Below, in pieces: positions 1 through 7,578 of a stretch of 21,209 nucleotides of DNA. The stretch lies in the NCBI GenBank assembly GCA_041664945.1, contig JBAYJY010000075.1, positions 1 to 21,209 on the forward strand, in the 5' to 3' direction. Source of the DNA: JBAYJY01 sp041664945 (lineage in GTDB: Bacteria > UBP15 > UBA6099). Within the stretch, counting starts at the first letter, position 1; each line of letters begins with the position of its first letter. The notes beneath the pieces were generated by a model that was given only the letters and a program-made list of their open reading frames with translations, searched no databases and was not told the DNA's origin. The translations under genes were made by a program, and so were the position numbers.

Positions 1-53
1 AAGCCCGGCGCCTGAAATCCAAAGCGGCCCATTATATAATCCTGAAATCGTAG

Positions 54-73
54 GCGCGCAGCATGCTGCGCGC
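54..73. repeat. 20-bp perfect palindrome, AGCATGCT core
   Basis: The sequence GCGCGCAGCATGCTGCGCGC equals its own reverse complement. As RNA it could fold into an 8-bp stem with a CATG loop. It lies about 45 bp past the stop of the 42-residue gene on the minus strand, so it could help end that transcript, but no T-run follows. Its central AGCATGCT is shared with two other 20-bp palindromes at 17762-17781 and 17897-17916. Confidence 0.7.
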
Positions 74-116
74 AAGAAGCGCTTAAAGCATCTTGTCTTA
101 AGCCGTTACGTTTGGA

Positions 117-245
117 TTATTTTGACATTGCCGAGAAGAAAATGATGAGCTTGGCCGCTACGGCGATGATTATCGCGAGCAGAAGCAATGTCGTGCGCCA
201 CGACGAAAAACCGTGAACTTCCCTGTTTCGCTTAAACCATCGCAT
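117..245 (-). CDS. 42-residue single-span membrane protein
   Basis: This reading frame starts at ATG (245) and ends at TAA (117-119). An AGGTGA Shine-Dalgarno-like sequence sits about 10 nt upstream of the ATG. The N-terminus is strongly basic (MRWFKRNREVHGFSSWRT). It is followed by a hydrophobic run of about 20 residues (TLLLLAIIIAVAAKLIIFF) and a short polar tail, so one inner-membrane span with the N-terminus inside is expected. It begins 39 bp after the stop of the Kunitz-domain gene on the same strand, so it is probably co-transcribed with it. I do not recognise a family. The ribosome site and clean membrane topology argue that it is real, but a frame this short could still be chance. 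Confidence 0.5.
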   Translation of the reverse strand: MRWFKRNREVHGFSSWRTTLLLLAIIIAVAAKLIIFFSAMSK

Positions 246-284
246 GCCGGCAATTCACCTAAAATCGTTACCGCGCGGCTTTTG

Positions 285-1403
285 CTATTGCCCGAACTTC
301 GGGACGACTTTCAGCGCTACTGTCTGAAATAATTCTTCGCCCAGCGTGAAGTGTTCTTTCTTGTATATGCGCAACGACGCCGCGCCTTGTTTGACCGCCT
401 CGATCTTCACAGCGAGTTTATAATCGAACCGCACCCACCCGTTGCCGTCGAGCGAGTGGACGGGGAACTCGCTTTCATTCGATAGCTTGATAGTGTCGTC
501 TTCGCAACGGACGCTGTAAAACGGACCGCTTTTGCTGCCGGGGGACCCGTAGGTGAGCAGCGCCGCGTCCCCTTGCGTGATCTCGCCGCCGGGCAGATAG
601 ACGAAAGAATAGGTTTTGGCGATAGAAGCGCCGGAATTGTCAGTCGCTTCAAAAGTCATCGTATTTGTGCCGGTTGCCCATTCCGGCCGCAAGGCGACAA
701 TAACGCCTTTTGGACTTTCGGAAACAGTTGAGACCGAATCGATTTTATTTCCGTTCAGAAGGAATTTGTAATCTTTTATCTGAAGCATGAAAAACCTTAG
801 TTCTTCTTTTGAGAGAAGCGCGTCGTCATTCCCCGCGCGGTCCAACAACTCGGACATCGATGGGGCATTCCAATAAAAAGAAGTCTTCGCTTCCAGAGCC
901 TGGTCTTTCGTCTTGCCGACGACCTTGATCTCTTTTTTGCCGGCGTCGCCCAACGCTATCATATATGTAGCGACTTGTTTATTCGTATCGAATCCGCCGC
1001 CAAGCGCCTGGTATTCGCCCTCGGTTCCGTTCAACTGGATGCTTAACTTCGGTTTGTCCCAGTTCTTGGGATATTCCACATCGAAGATGCCGTATTGCGG
1101 AAGCGCGCCGTTTGAAGTTCGCGCAACATGCAGATCGTCCGGATTCTCGCACGCCGCTTGGCATTCCTCTATAGTTTCGAATGGCACGACGCCGTCGCAG
1201 CCGCCGTAGAAAAACGCATCGCACTTCTTGCTGTCAGCGTCATAATAAAATTTTTCAAATAGCGCTTTGCACGACCCGTCCTTCGGCGCGAGGCTGCATC
1301 TTTTAGACGGCTTGAACGCCGCTTCTGTTTCTTTCCCGCTCGCTGAAGACGCGAATAAAACCCCAAGCAGCATAAAACATAAAATGATTTTTCCGATTTT
1401 CAT
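285..1403 (-). CDS. Secreted protein with Kunitz/BPTI protease-inhibitor domain
   Basis: The 372-residue protein starts at the ATG at 1403, which has GGAGGG 8 nt upstream; an in-frame extension to 1496 has no such site and would run through the likely promoter. Residues 1-23 form a signal peptide. Residues 36-85 carry six cysteines (36, 45, 61, 69, 81, 85) with spacings 9/16/8/12/4; BPTI has 9/16/8/13/4. The Kunitz hallmarks FYY, FFYGGC and EECQAAC are present. The residue after the second Cys, the P1 position that enters the protease, is Lys in the context GSCKA (BPTI has GPCKA), which predicts inhibition of trypsin-like serine proteases. The remaining 285 residues look like beta-rich periplasmic or surface domains but match nothing I recognise. 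Kunitz domains are mainly animal proteins and uncommon in bacteria. The target protease is unknown. Confidence 0.88.
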   Translation of the reverse strand: MKIGKIILCFMLLGVLFASSASGKETEAAFKPSKRCSLAPKDGSCKALFEKFYYDADSKKCDAFFYGGCDGVVPFETIEECQAACENPDDLHVARTSNGALPQYGIFDVEYPKNWDKPKLSIQLNGTEGEYQALGGGFDTNKQVATYMIALGDAGKKEIKVVGKTKDQALEAKTSFYWNAPSMSELLDRAGNDDALLSKEELRFFMLQIKDYKFLLNGNKIDSVSTVSESPKGVIVALRPEWATGTNTMTFEATDNSGASIAKTYSFVYLPGGEITQGDAALLTYGSPGSKSGPFYSVRCEDDTIKLSNESEFPVHSLDGNGWVRFDYKLAVKIEAVKQGAASLRIYKKEHFTLGEELFQTVALKVVPKFGQ

Positions 1404-1443
1404 TAAACACACCCTCCACAACATCGTTTCAAAAACAATATCA

Positions 1444-1449
1444 ATTATA
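1444..1449 (-). promoter_or_regulatory. Candidate -10 element for the Kunitz gene
   Basis: The minus strand reads a perfect TATAAT about 41 nt before the ATG of the Kunitz gene. No good -35 hexamer is visible at 16-18 bp. A 5-3-5 inverted repeat (GCGAT/ATCGC, 1450-1462) lies directly upstream, between the -10 and the expected -35, where a regulator could bind. The -10 is convincing by sequence; the operator is speculative. Confidence 0.4.
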
Positions 1450-1546
1450 GCGATAAAATCGCGCAAAAACACACATGTGGAGGATGAAGGTTGCAATGCC
1501 TGTTCTATAGGGTATTCACAAATTCATTTATTGTCTGAGCCTGGCT

Positions 1547-2227
1547 CTATTTTTTTTTGGCCTTTACCATCTCTTTAACTGTTCCGATAATAATTTCAGG
1601 TTTCACCAGACTTGTATTGAATATCGCGTTAAAGAGACAAGGATTCTCTATGTCTGCGTTAAAATACTTTTTTACATATTTGCGCTGTTCGTTTTCCTTT
1701 TTGGCAATGTATTCCTTAGCGAGTTTTTCGGATAATCCGTTTTTTTCAATGATGTTATTGATTCTCGCGTTAATCGGCGCCACGAGCCTGATGCTGATTC
1801 TTCTTTCAGGCGGAATGAAGAAGTTGGCGCCTCTGCCGAGGATGACCGCTTTCCCATGCGCCGCGACAGCGAAAATGACGTTTCTGAGATGCTTCAGGTA
1901 AGCGTCCGAGGAAATGCTGCTGTCACCGAGAAAATCCGATAGCCAATCGGTAAAATCCGACTGGGTTTTTTCGTCGAGCGTGGAAATGACCTCCGTGGCT
2001 ACCTCTTCATTGTCGGCAATCTTTTCGACTATCTCCTTGTTATACAAATCCCATCCAAGTTCGGCAGAGAGCTTTTCGGCGATATCGTCGCCGCCGCTTC
2101 CCGGTTCGCGGCTGATCGTTATAACAATTTCGCCGCCGGTCTTCTTGTTTCCCTTTTGATTTTTCCACTCCCGAACCCGGTCTTCGGCAAGTTGCGCAAA
2201 AGCGCTAAGCGAATTATCTGAATCCAT
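1547..2227 (-). CDS. Cytidylate-kinase-like P-loop protein (Cytidylate_kin2 type)
   Basis: The protein has 226 residues from the ATG at 2227, which has AAGGAG 8-9 nt upstream; a GTG three codons earlier would overlap that site. Its core begins IVITISREPGSGGDDIAEKL, the start seen in the Cytidylate_kin2 family, where SREPGSGG forms the phosphate-binding loop. AVILGRGANFF follows around residue 115 and a lid-like basic stretch (KENEQRKYVKKYF) near 180. The family resembles CMP kinase, but most members have no proven substrate and many sit in regulatory or oxyanion contexts. The protein ends in a lysine-rich tail. It lies 143 bp upstream of the Kunitz gene on the same strand, and the -10 element in the gap suggests a separate promoter for that gene. 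It is a predicted cytoplasmic kinase; the substrate is unknown. Confidence 0.78.
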   Translation of the reverse strand: MDSDNSLSAFAQLAEDRVREWKNQKGNKKTGGEIVITISREPGSGGDDIAEKLSAELGWDLYNKEIVEKIADNEEVATEVISTLDEKTQSDFTDWLSDFLGDSSISSDAYLKHLRNVIFAVAAHGKAVILGRGANFFIPPERRISIRLVAPINARINNIIEKNGLSEKLAKEYIAKKENEQRKYVKKYFNADIENPCLFNAIFNTSLVKPEIIIGTVKEMVKAKKK

Positions 2228-2521
2228 GTGTATCACTCCTTTTGTATTCTCTTATAAAAATAAATAACAGACCATTGGCCTCAATTGTTCCGTTTTTCAT
2301 TTAGTTTATTGAAAGGGAATTGTTCTAAAGGTCGTACTTCTGTGCTGTATGCGAATAGCGGCAAATATTTAAAGCGTGGATTCGAAGCCCGACCATGTTG
2401 TCTGGCATTTAAGCGGTCCTGAATAAATCTGCAATTGGAAAATTCACGTATCCCATACAGTCAAAACGACCGAGGCGCAATTCAAAAACTGCGGGACTGG
2501 CGTGAGGCCGGGAAATCTGCG
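2228..2521. other. Intergenic stretch without a recognisable gene
   Basis: This gap of about 290 bp separates the DUF2892 gene from the cytidylate-kinase-like gene. On the minus strand a TATAAG lies about 25 nt before the kinase ribosome site and could be a weak -10, without a clear -35. No open frame with a ribosome site and no convincing RNA structure was found. Confidence 0.5.
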
Positions 2522-2546
2522 GCTATGACTTTTTCGGAGTCATAGC
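2522..2546. terminator. Inverted repeat at the end of the efflux operon
   Basis: GCTATGACT and AGTCATAGC form a perfect 9-bp stem around a 7-nt loop. The stem overlaps the last codons and the stop of the DUF2892 gene. On the minus strand no U-run follows the stem, so it is not a standard intrinsic terminator; it could protect the 3' end of the message or be a processing site. Confidence 0.4.
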
Positions 2547-2738
2547 GCATGATTCCGGAACTTTAAACAATCTAAGTATCGCCATCATCGGGCACCAGTT
2601 TGTGAATGCCGACTGAAGAAGATTGAAACCCACAAATGCCGTAAAAAGATACCAGTAGGGATTCACATAATGCCCCAAGGCTATTGTCGCTATAATAATA
2701 ACGCCTGCTATCATTCTCAAATATCTTTCTATAGTCAT
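2523..2738 (-). CDS. DUF2892 (YgaP transmembrane-type) small membrane protein
   Basis: The protein has 71 residues starting MTIERYLRM at 2738, with GAGG 8 nt upstream. Two earlier in-frame starts (GTG 2747, ATG 2744) fall inside that ribosome site. Two hydrophobic segments (about 9-25 and 28-45) are followed by FTNWCPMMAILRLFKV; the NWCP motif and the short helical hairpin are typical of DUF2892, the module that forms the membrane tail of the rhodanese YgaP. Stand-alone copies are often found near sulfur or thiol genes and efflux systems. It is the last gene of the RND operon, 45 bp after the PII-like gene. Its role is unknown; the context suggests a link to sulfane-sulfur or metal stress. 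Confidence 0.75.
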   Translation of the reverse strand: MTIERYLRMIAGVIIIATIALGHYVNPYWYLFTAFVGFNLLQSAFTNWCPMMAILRLFKVPESCAMTPKKS

Positions 2739-2783
2739 GATCATCACCTCTTTATCTATAACATACGGAGCGAGAATTAAGTT

Positions 2784-3074
2784 TCAATACATTTCATCGA
2801 CGCTCGATAGAATCAATTTCAGGCATGGCTCGATTTCGCATTTGCCGGCATAATTTTTCAGATGTTCAAGAATGTTCCGAATGGGCTGTTCCTCCGCAGG
2901 CACAATAAAGACATCGGCGGGCCATGTCAGATCGTGAGCGAAGGCGGTTTTCTTAATAACATTCGTGCCCGTGCCCTGCAGATGCATGAAGCCTTTTATC
3001 CCGGATGATGACAGTATGCCGATTACCATGTCGGAAATCTCACTGCTGCAGAATATAGTCAGTTGTTTGTTCAT
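2784..3074 (-). CDS. PII/CutA-like ferredoxin-fold protein of the RND operon (DUF3240-like)
   Basis: The protein has 96 residues from the ATG at 3074, with AGAGGA about 10 nt upstream. It is short, soluble and has an alternating beta-alpha pattern: MNKQLTIFCS, a helix, a loop around GFMHLQGTGTNVI, then VFIVPAEEQ, a second helix, and CLKLILSSVDEMY. This fits PII/CutA-type trimeric folds, in particular the DUF3240-like proteins encoded beside heavy-metal and multidrug RND pumps. It starts 19 bp after the pump stop codon, so it belongs to the operon. It could sense a small molecule or metal and modulate the pump; no ligand residues can be assigned from sequence alone. The fold assignment is by pattern only. 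Confidence 0.55.
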   Translation of the reverse strand: MNKQLTIFCSSEISDMVIGILSSSGIKGFMHLQGTGTNVIKKTAFAHDLTWPADVFIVPAEEQPIRNILEHLKNYAGKCEIEPCLKLILSSVDEMY

Positions 3075-3093
3075 CGCAGTTTGTCCTCTCGAT

Positions 3094-6000
3094 TTATTTT
3101 ACCGCATCCACTTGCGCGGCATCGCCGGCAATTTCATCGCCTTTCCGTTTGCCGATGCTTTCAACCATGTAAAACACAAGCGGAACAACCAAAAGCGTGA
3201 GTATAGTCGAGGCTATGGCGCCGCCCATAAGCGCGACTGCAAGGCCTTGGAATATCGGGTCGAGATAAATCGGAATCGCCCCGACGACAACCGCGCCGCT
3301 CGTGAGCGCTATGGGCCGAAAACGCACTGCGCCGCTGTCCAGCACAGCCTGTTTCAGCGGCATCCCTTCAGCCAGCCGCATTTGCGCGAAGTCGATCAGA
3401 AGAATTGAATTGCGCACAATAATGCCCGATAGAGCGATGAACCCTATCATTGAGGTTGCCGTAAAGAATGAATGAAGCAGCCAATGGCCGGGAAGGATGC
3501 CTACAAGAGTAAGAGGGATGGCGATCATCATAACGAGGGGTTTGGTGAACGATTGAAACCAAGCCACTATGAGAACATAAATGAGAATCAGGACGATCAT
3601 GAAGGCTATGCCGAGATCGCGGAACACTTCATATGTTATCTGCCATTCGCCGTCCCATTTGAGCCCGAAATTCTCTTCGAGCGGCGGTTGCGATGAATAG
3701 AATTCGGTCAGCGAGTAACCTTGGGGCAGCTTGAGATCTTTAAGTTTTTTGCTGATATCAAGCATCGCGTATACCGGGCTTTCAAGATGGCCGGCGACGT
3801 CGCCCGTGACATACACGACGCGCTTGAGATTCTTTCTGTAGATGGTCTTGTCTTCAATGCCCTGCTTATAAGTGACGAGTTCCGATATGGGAATCATTTT
3901 CCCGGTCGCTGACTGCGCGTATATCTCCCGCAGATTCTGCAGCGACGATCTTTGATCCCTCGGCAGGCGCACGTTTATTGTCACCGGATCGTATTCCCCG
4001 GTGATGTGCGCGAGGCCGACATCCATGCCGGCAAGCGCAATGCTCATGGTTTTGACAACCTGATCAGGCGAAACGCCGGAAAGCATAGCTTTTTGTTTGT
4101 CCACGATGAAAGTCTGTTTCGGCTGATCGTCCTCGACCATCCAGTCTATGTCGACTACGCCGTCGGTCTTTTTAAAGATATTTTTCACCTCGCGCGCTAT
4201 CTCGGTCTGCCTGTCGATATCCGGGCCGTATATTTCAGCGACGAGCGTTGACATAACCGGCGGGCCCGGCGGCACCTCCGCGATTTTCACGCGAGCTCCG
4301 TATTTATCGGCGACCGGCTGCACGAGGTTCCTGACGCGAAGAGCGATTTTATGGCTGTCGGCTTTTCTCTCTCCTTTTTCAGTGAGATTGACCTGTATGT
4401 CGGCGAGGTAGCCGCCTTGCCTCATATAGTAGTGCCTTACAAGCCCGTTGAAGTTGATCGGCGCGCCGCGGCCGATGTATAGCTGGTAATCCGTCACCTC
4501 GGGAACTTTTCCAAGTTGCTTCCCGATCTCCCGCGACACCATGGCCGTCTGCTCGAGAGGCGTCCCCTCAGGCATGTTGACGATGATCTGGAATTCGCTC
4601 TTGTTGTCGAACGGCAGCATTTTAACAGTGACCGATCTTGTAAACAGCAGGCTTATGGAGCCGAGCAGAAGCGCAAACAGCGCCGTGAGAAAAATCCACT
4701 TTGCGAATGGTCTTTCAATCAGCGGCCTCATTATTCGGACATATATGCGATAGGTGGCTGTTTTTTCGAGACTGTAATCTTCTTCGCCGTGAGCGCCTGT
4801 GTGTTTCATCAGCCGGAACGCGAGATACGGCGCGACAATGAAAGCGACAAGAAGCGAAATCAGCATCGCGAGAGACGACCCCACCGGCATGGGCCTCATG
4901 TACGGCCCCATCAATCCCGTGACAAAATACATCGGGAAAACAGCCGCAATCACCGTGAATGTCGCGAGTATTGTCGGGTTGCCGACCTCGTTCACCGCGG
5001 TTATTGCCGCCTGATATGGCGGCAGTTGCCGCATGGAGAAATGACGGTGTATGTTTTCAACAACAATGATCGAGTCGTCCACCACGATTCCGGTGACGAA
5101 CACGAGGGCGAACAGAGTGATGCGGTTAAGCGTGTATCCGTTGATGTAATAGATAAACAGCGTGAGCGAAAAGGTTATGGGAATAGATATGAGAATGACG
5201 AGCGCCGAGCGCCAGCCCATGGCGATCAGTATGACGAGCGTCACCGCGAGAATCGCGCCTCCGAGGTGTTTAATTAGTTCGTTGACTTTGTCTTTTGCCG
5301 TGGCGCCGTAATTCCGCGTTTCTGTTATGTTGATCTCGGAAGGCACGAATTGGCTGCGGACTTTACCGATGTGTTCGAGCACATTCTCCACAACATGCGA
5401 CGCGTCGGAGCCCTTGCGTTTGGCGACAGATATGTTAACAGCGGCGTATTCCTGGCCCGGCGCGGCATTGATTCCGCGCTTCTCGCCGGCGGGACCGGCT
5501 ACCATGAATACATAGTCTTTTAATTCCTCCGGCCCATCAACAATATCGGCGACATCGCGCAGATAGACAGGCCGGCCGCTGTTTGTTCCGACAATAATGC
5601 CGGAGATGTCTTTTTCGCTTTCAAGGAATTCGCCGCTCTCCACGATGTATTCCCTGTTTCCAGATTCGTATACGCCGGATGGGAGCCGCGTGTTATTCTG
5701 CATCAGCGCCCCTGCGATTGCCGGGAGCGATATGTTGCGCGCCGCCATACGCGCCGCGCCGGGTATCACCTTCATCTGCCTGCGCTGGCCGCCTGTGATC
5801 TGGACGTCGGAAACATTGTTCACCTTTTTGATCTCATCGGCGAGCTGGCCGGCGACATGACGCAAGTCGCCCCATTGGTATTTTTTGCTCCAGACCGTCA
5901 GCGTCAGCACGGGCACATCATCAATGGATTTCGATTTCACTATTGGTTGCAAGGCGCCGGGCGGAAGCATGTCCATGTTACCCATAACCTTGTCATACAA

Positions 6001-6339
6001 CTTTACCAGACTGGCTTCCTGATTCTGGCCTACAAGGAATCTGACCGTGACGATGCTCATGTTTGGGCGCGACATTGAATACACATATTCCACGCCGCCT
6101 ATTTCCCATATCAGTTTTTCCAACGGCATGGATATGCGCTTTTCAACTTCTTTCGCGCTCGTTCCCGGCATTGGCACTATCACGTCGGCGAAAGGCACTG
6201 TGATCTGGGGTTCTTCCTCGCGCGTTGTTTTCAGCACGGCGAATACGCCGAGCAGCAACGTCACGATGACGATGATGGGAGTTAGCTTCGAATTTATAAA
6301 GAACTGGCCTATACGGCCGGCCGGACCGAATTTGATCAT
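3094..6339 (-). CDS. RND efflux pump, inner-membrane permease
   Basis: The protein has 1081 residues, the normal length for AcrB/MdtB-type RND permeases, and would be a proton-driven trimer exporting compounds from the periplasm or inner leaflet. A first transmembrane helix lies near residues 18-37, a large periplasmic domain at about 40-355, a helix bundle at 356-510, a second periplasmic domain at 570-900, and final helices at 908-1060. The proton-relay pair is visible as D421-D422 in GIVVDDSIIVVENI. The lysine usual in helix 10 (K940 in AcrB) is replaced by R976 in SGIIVRNSILLIDF. The single-Asp relay motif of CusA-type copper pumps is absent, so this looks closer to drug-type pumps. Its ATG overlaps the stop of the adaptor gene (ATGA), implying coupled translation. 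The substrate is unknown. Confidence 0.93.
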   Translation of the reverse strand: MIKFGPAGRIGQFFINSKLTPIIVIVTLLLGVFAVLKTTREEEPQITVPFADVIVPMPGTSAKEVEKRISMPLEKLIWEIGGVEYVYSMSRPNMSIVTVRFLVGQNQEASLVKLYDKVMGNMDMLPPGALQPIVKSKSIDDVPVLTLTVWSKKYQWGDLRHVAGQLADEIKKVNNVSDVQITGGQRRQMKVIPGAARMAARNISLPAIAGALMQNNTRLPSGVYESGNREYIVESGEFLESEKDISGIIVGTNSGRPVYLRDVADIVDGPEELKDYVFMVAGPAGEKRGINAAPGQEYAAVNISVAKRKGSDASHVVENVLEHIGKVRSQFVPSEINITETRNYGATAKDKVNELIKHLGGAILAVTLVILIAMGWRSALVILISIPITFSLTLFIYYINGYTLNRITLFALVFVTGIVVDDSIIVVENIHRHFSMRQLPPYQAAITAVNEVGNPTILATFTVIAAVFPMYFVTGLMGPYMRPMPVGSSLAMLISLLVAFIVAPYLAFRLMKHTGAHGEEDYSLEKTATYRIYVRIMRPLIERPFAKWIFLTALFALLLGSISLLFTRSVTVKMLPFDNKSEFQIIVNMPEGTPLEQTAMVSREIGKQLGKVPEVTDYQLYIGRGAPINFNGLVRHYYMRQGGYLADIQVNLTEKGERKADSHKIALRVRNLVQPVADKYGARVKIAEVPPGPPVMSTLVAEIYGPDIDRQTEIAREVKNIFKKTDGVVDIDWMVEDDQPKQTFIVDKQKAMLSGVSPDQVVKTMSIALAGMDVGLAHITGEYDPVTINVRLPRDQRSSLQNLREIYAQSATGKMIPISELVTYKQGIEDKTIYRKNLKRVVYVTGDVAGHLESPVYAMLDISKKLKDLKLPQGYSLTEFYSSQPPLEENFGLKWDGEWQITYEVFRDLGIAFMIVLILIYVLIVAWFQSFTKPLVMMIAIPLTLVGILPGHWLLHSFFTATSMIGFIALSGIIVRNSILLIDFAQMRLAEGMPLKQAVLDSGAVRFRPIALTSGAVVVGAIPIYLDPIFQGLAVALMGGAIASTILTLLVVPLVFYMVESIGKRKGDEIAGDAAQVDAVK

Positions 6340-7547
6340 TTTGCCACCGTCACTTTCCCGCCATCAAAAAGACGATCTGTATTGTTAACTGCGATTATGT
6401 CGCCGCCGGAGAGCCCGGAGAGTATTTCCACCATGCCGCCCGGAAGTTTTCTCCCTGTCTTAACAAGCCGGAATTCCGCTGTCTCTTTCTGGATGACAAA
6501 CACTCCTGTGATCTGGCCTCGCAACAGCACGGCTGTTTCAGGCACGCTCAGAACGCTTATCTCCCCGCGCTTGAAGTTCGCCTTTCCGTACAGCCCTGAA
6601 CGCATGTTATGCGCCGCCGGCAGTTTGATCTTCACCGTAAATGACCGGCTGGATGGGTCCACCGCCGCCGCTATTTCATTAACTACCCCCTCTAAGTTGC
6701 CGTCTTGGAGAGAATCAATTTCCACCGGAACTCTCTGGCCGACTGTGACATATTTAAGGAAATTCTCTTCCACCTGCGTTTCGAGCCTGTAATTCGTATT
6801 GTCTTCAATCATGTACAACGGCGCGCCAGGCGTTGCCATCTGGCCGGGTTCGGCGATTTTCTGAACGATGACTCCATTGAACGGAGCGTATACAGACGCA
6901 AATCCCCGCATTATTTCGGCCTGCCGAACGCCTTGCTTCGCCTGATCGATTTTGGATTCAACCTGCCTGCGCTTTGCTTTCAATGAGTCAATATAGCTTG
7001 AAGCGCGTTGCGCTTCCGCGTCAGCCATGCGCTTTTGCGCGGCCACCTGGTCAAACTCCTGTTCCGACACGGATTTGTCCTGCCGGAGTTTGTCGTAACG
7101 CGCGAATGTTTTTTCGGCGAGGTCTCTGTTCGCCTGCGCCGACGTCAAACCGTATTGCGCGGCGGAAATCCCGTCGTCAACTTCCTGAATGGCGCGTTGC
7201 GCTTCCAATACGGCGGACTGCGCCTGCTGAACCTGCGACTCAATATCCCGAGAGTCTATCTTTACAAGCAGTTGTCCCGCGGACACAACATCGCCTTCAT
7301 TCGCGTAAACGCCCATGATGGCGCCCATCGCCTTGGCTGAAAGCGCGCTCCGTTTGCCGGACTGCACTGTTCCGACAGCCTTGTAAACATCAGCTACTAT
7401 CTCCGGAGCGACCTGTATGACAGCGACTTCAACAGCAGGCTGCGAAGCTTCGTTCCGCGTCTCGGATTTCTTTTCATGTTTGCTGCAGGAAGCTGCTCCG
7501 ACCGCAATAAACAGGGCCACAATCAAAACGGCATATTTTTTTCTCAT
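6336..7547 (-). CDS. RND periplasmic adaptor (membrane fusion) lipoprotein
   Basis: The 403-residue protein starts at the ATG at 7547 with AGAGGTG upstream; a 25-residue upstream extension has no ribosome site and overlaps the channel gene. The N-terminus is a lipoprotein signal ending GAASC with Cys21 as the lipid anchor. The two half-lipoyl motifs are GAIMGVYANEGDVVSAGQLL (about 74-93) and GVIVQKIAEPGQMATPGAPL (about 228-247). Between them lies a long alpha-hairpin rich in Gln/Ala/Glu (about 100-215) that contacts the outer-membrane channel. Beta-barrel and membrane-proximal domains follow. The adaptor links the RND pump to the TolC-like channel; the channel gene lies 31 bp upstream and the pump gene overlaps by 4 bp. 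Confidence 0.92.
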   Translation of the reverse strand: MRKKYAVLIVALFIAVGAASCSKHEKKSETRNEASQPAVEVAVIQVAPEIVADVYKAVGTVQSGKRSALSAKAMGAIMGVYANEGDVVSAGQLLVKIDSRDIESQVQQAQSAVLEAQRAIQEVDDGISAAQYGLTSAQANRDLAEKTFARYDKLRQDKSVSEQEFDQVAAQKRMADAEAQRASSYIDSLKAKRRQVESKIDQAKQGVRQAEIMRGFASVYAPFNGVIVQKIAEPGQMATPGAPLYMIEDNTNYRLETQVEENFLKYVTVGQRVPVEIDSLQDGNLEGVVNEIAAAVDPSSRSFTVKIKLPAAHNMRSGLYGKANFKRGEISVLSVPETAVLLRGQITGVFVIQKETAEFRLVKTGRKLPGGMVEILSGLSGGDIIAVNNTDRLFDGGKVTVAK

Positions 7548-7578
7548 AAAGCACCTCTTAAATGTTTGATGTATTTTG

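Noticed and set aside
1533..1560. Plus-strand intrinsic terminator (GAGCCTGGCTC before a run of T)
   Set aside because: The fully paired form would leave a one-base loop, and no plus-strand gene ends here.
4516..5277. 253-residue plus-strand reading frame
   Set aside because: It lies antisense to the RND pump, is dominated by Arg/His/Glu and has no family resemblance; it is a shadow of the pump gene.
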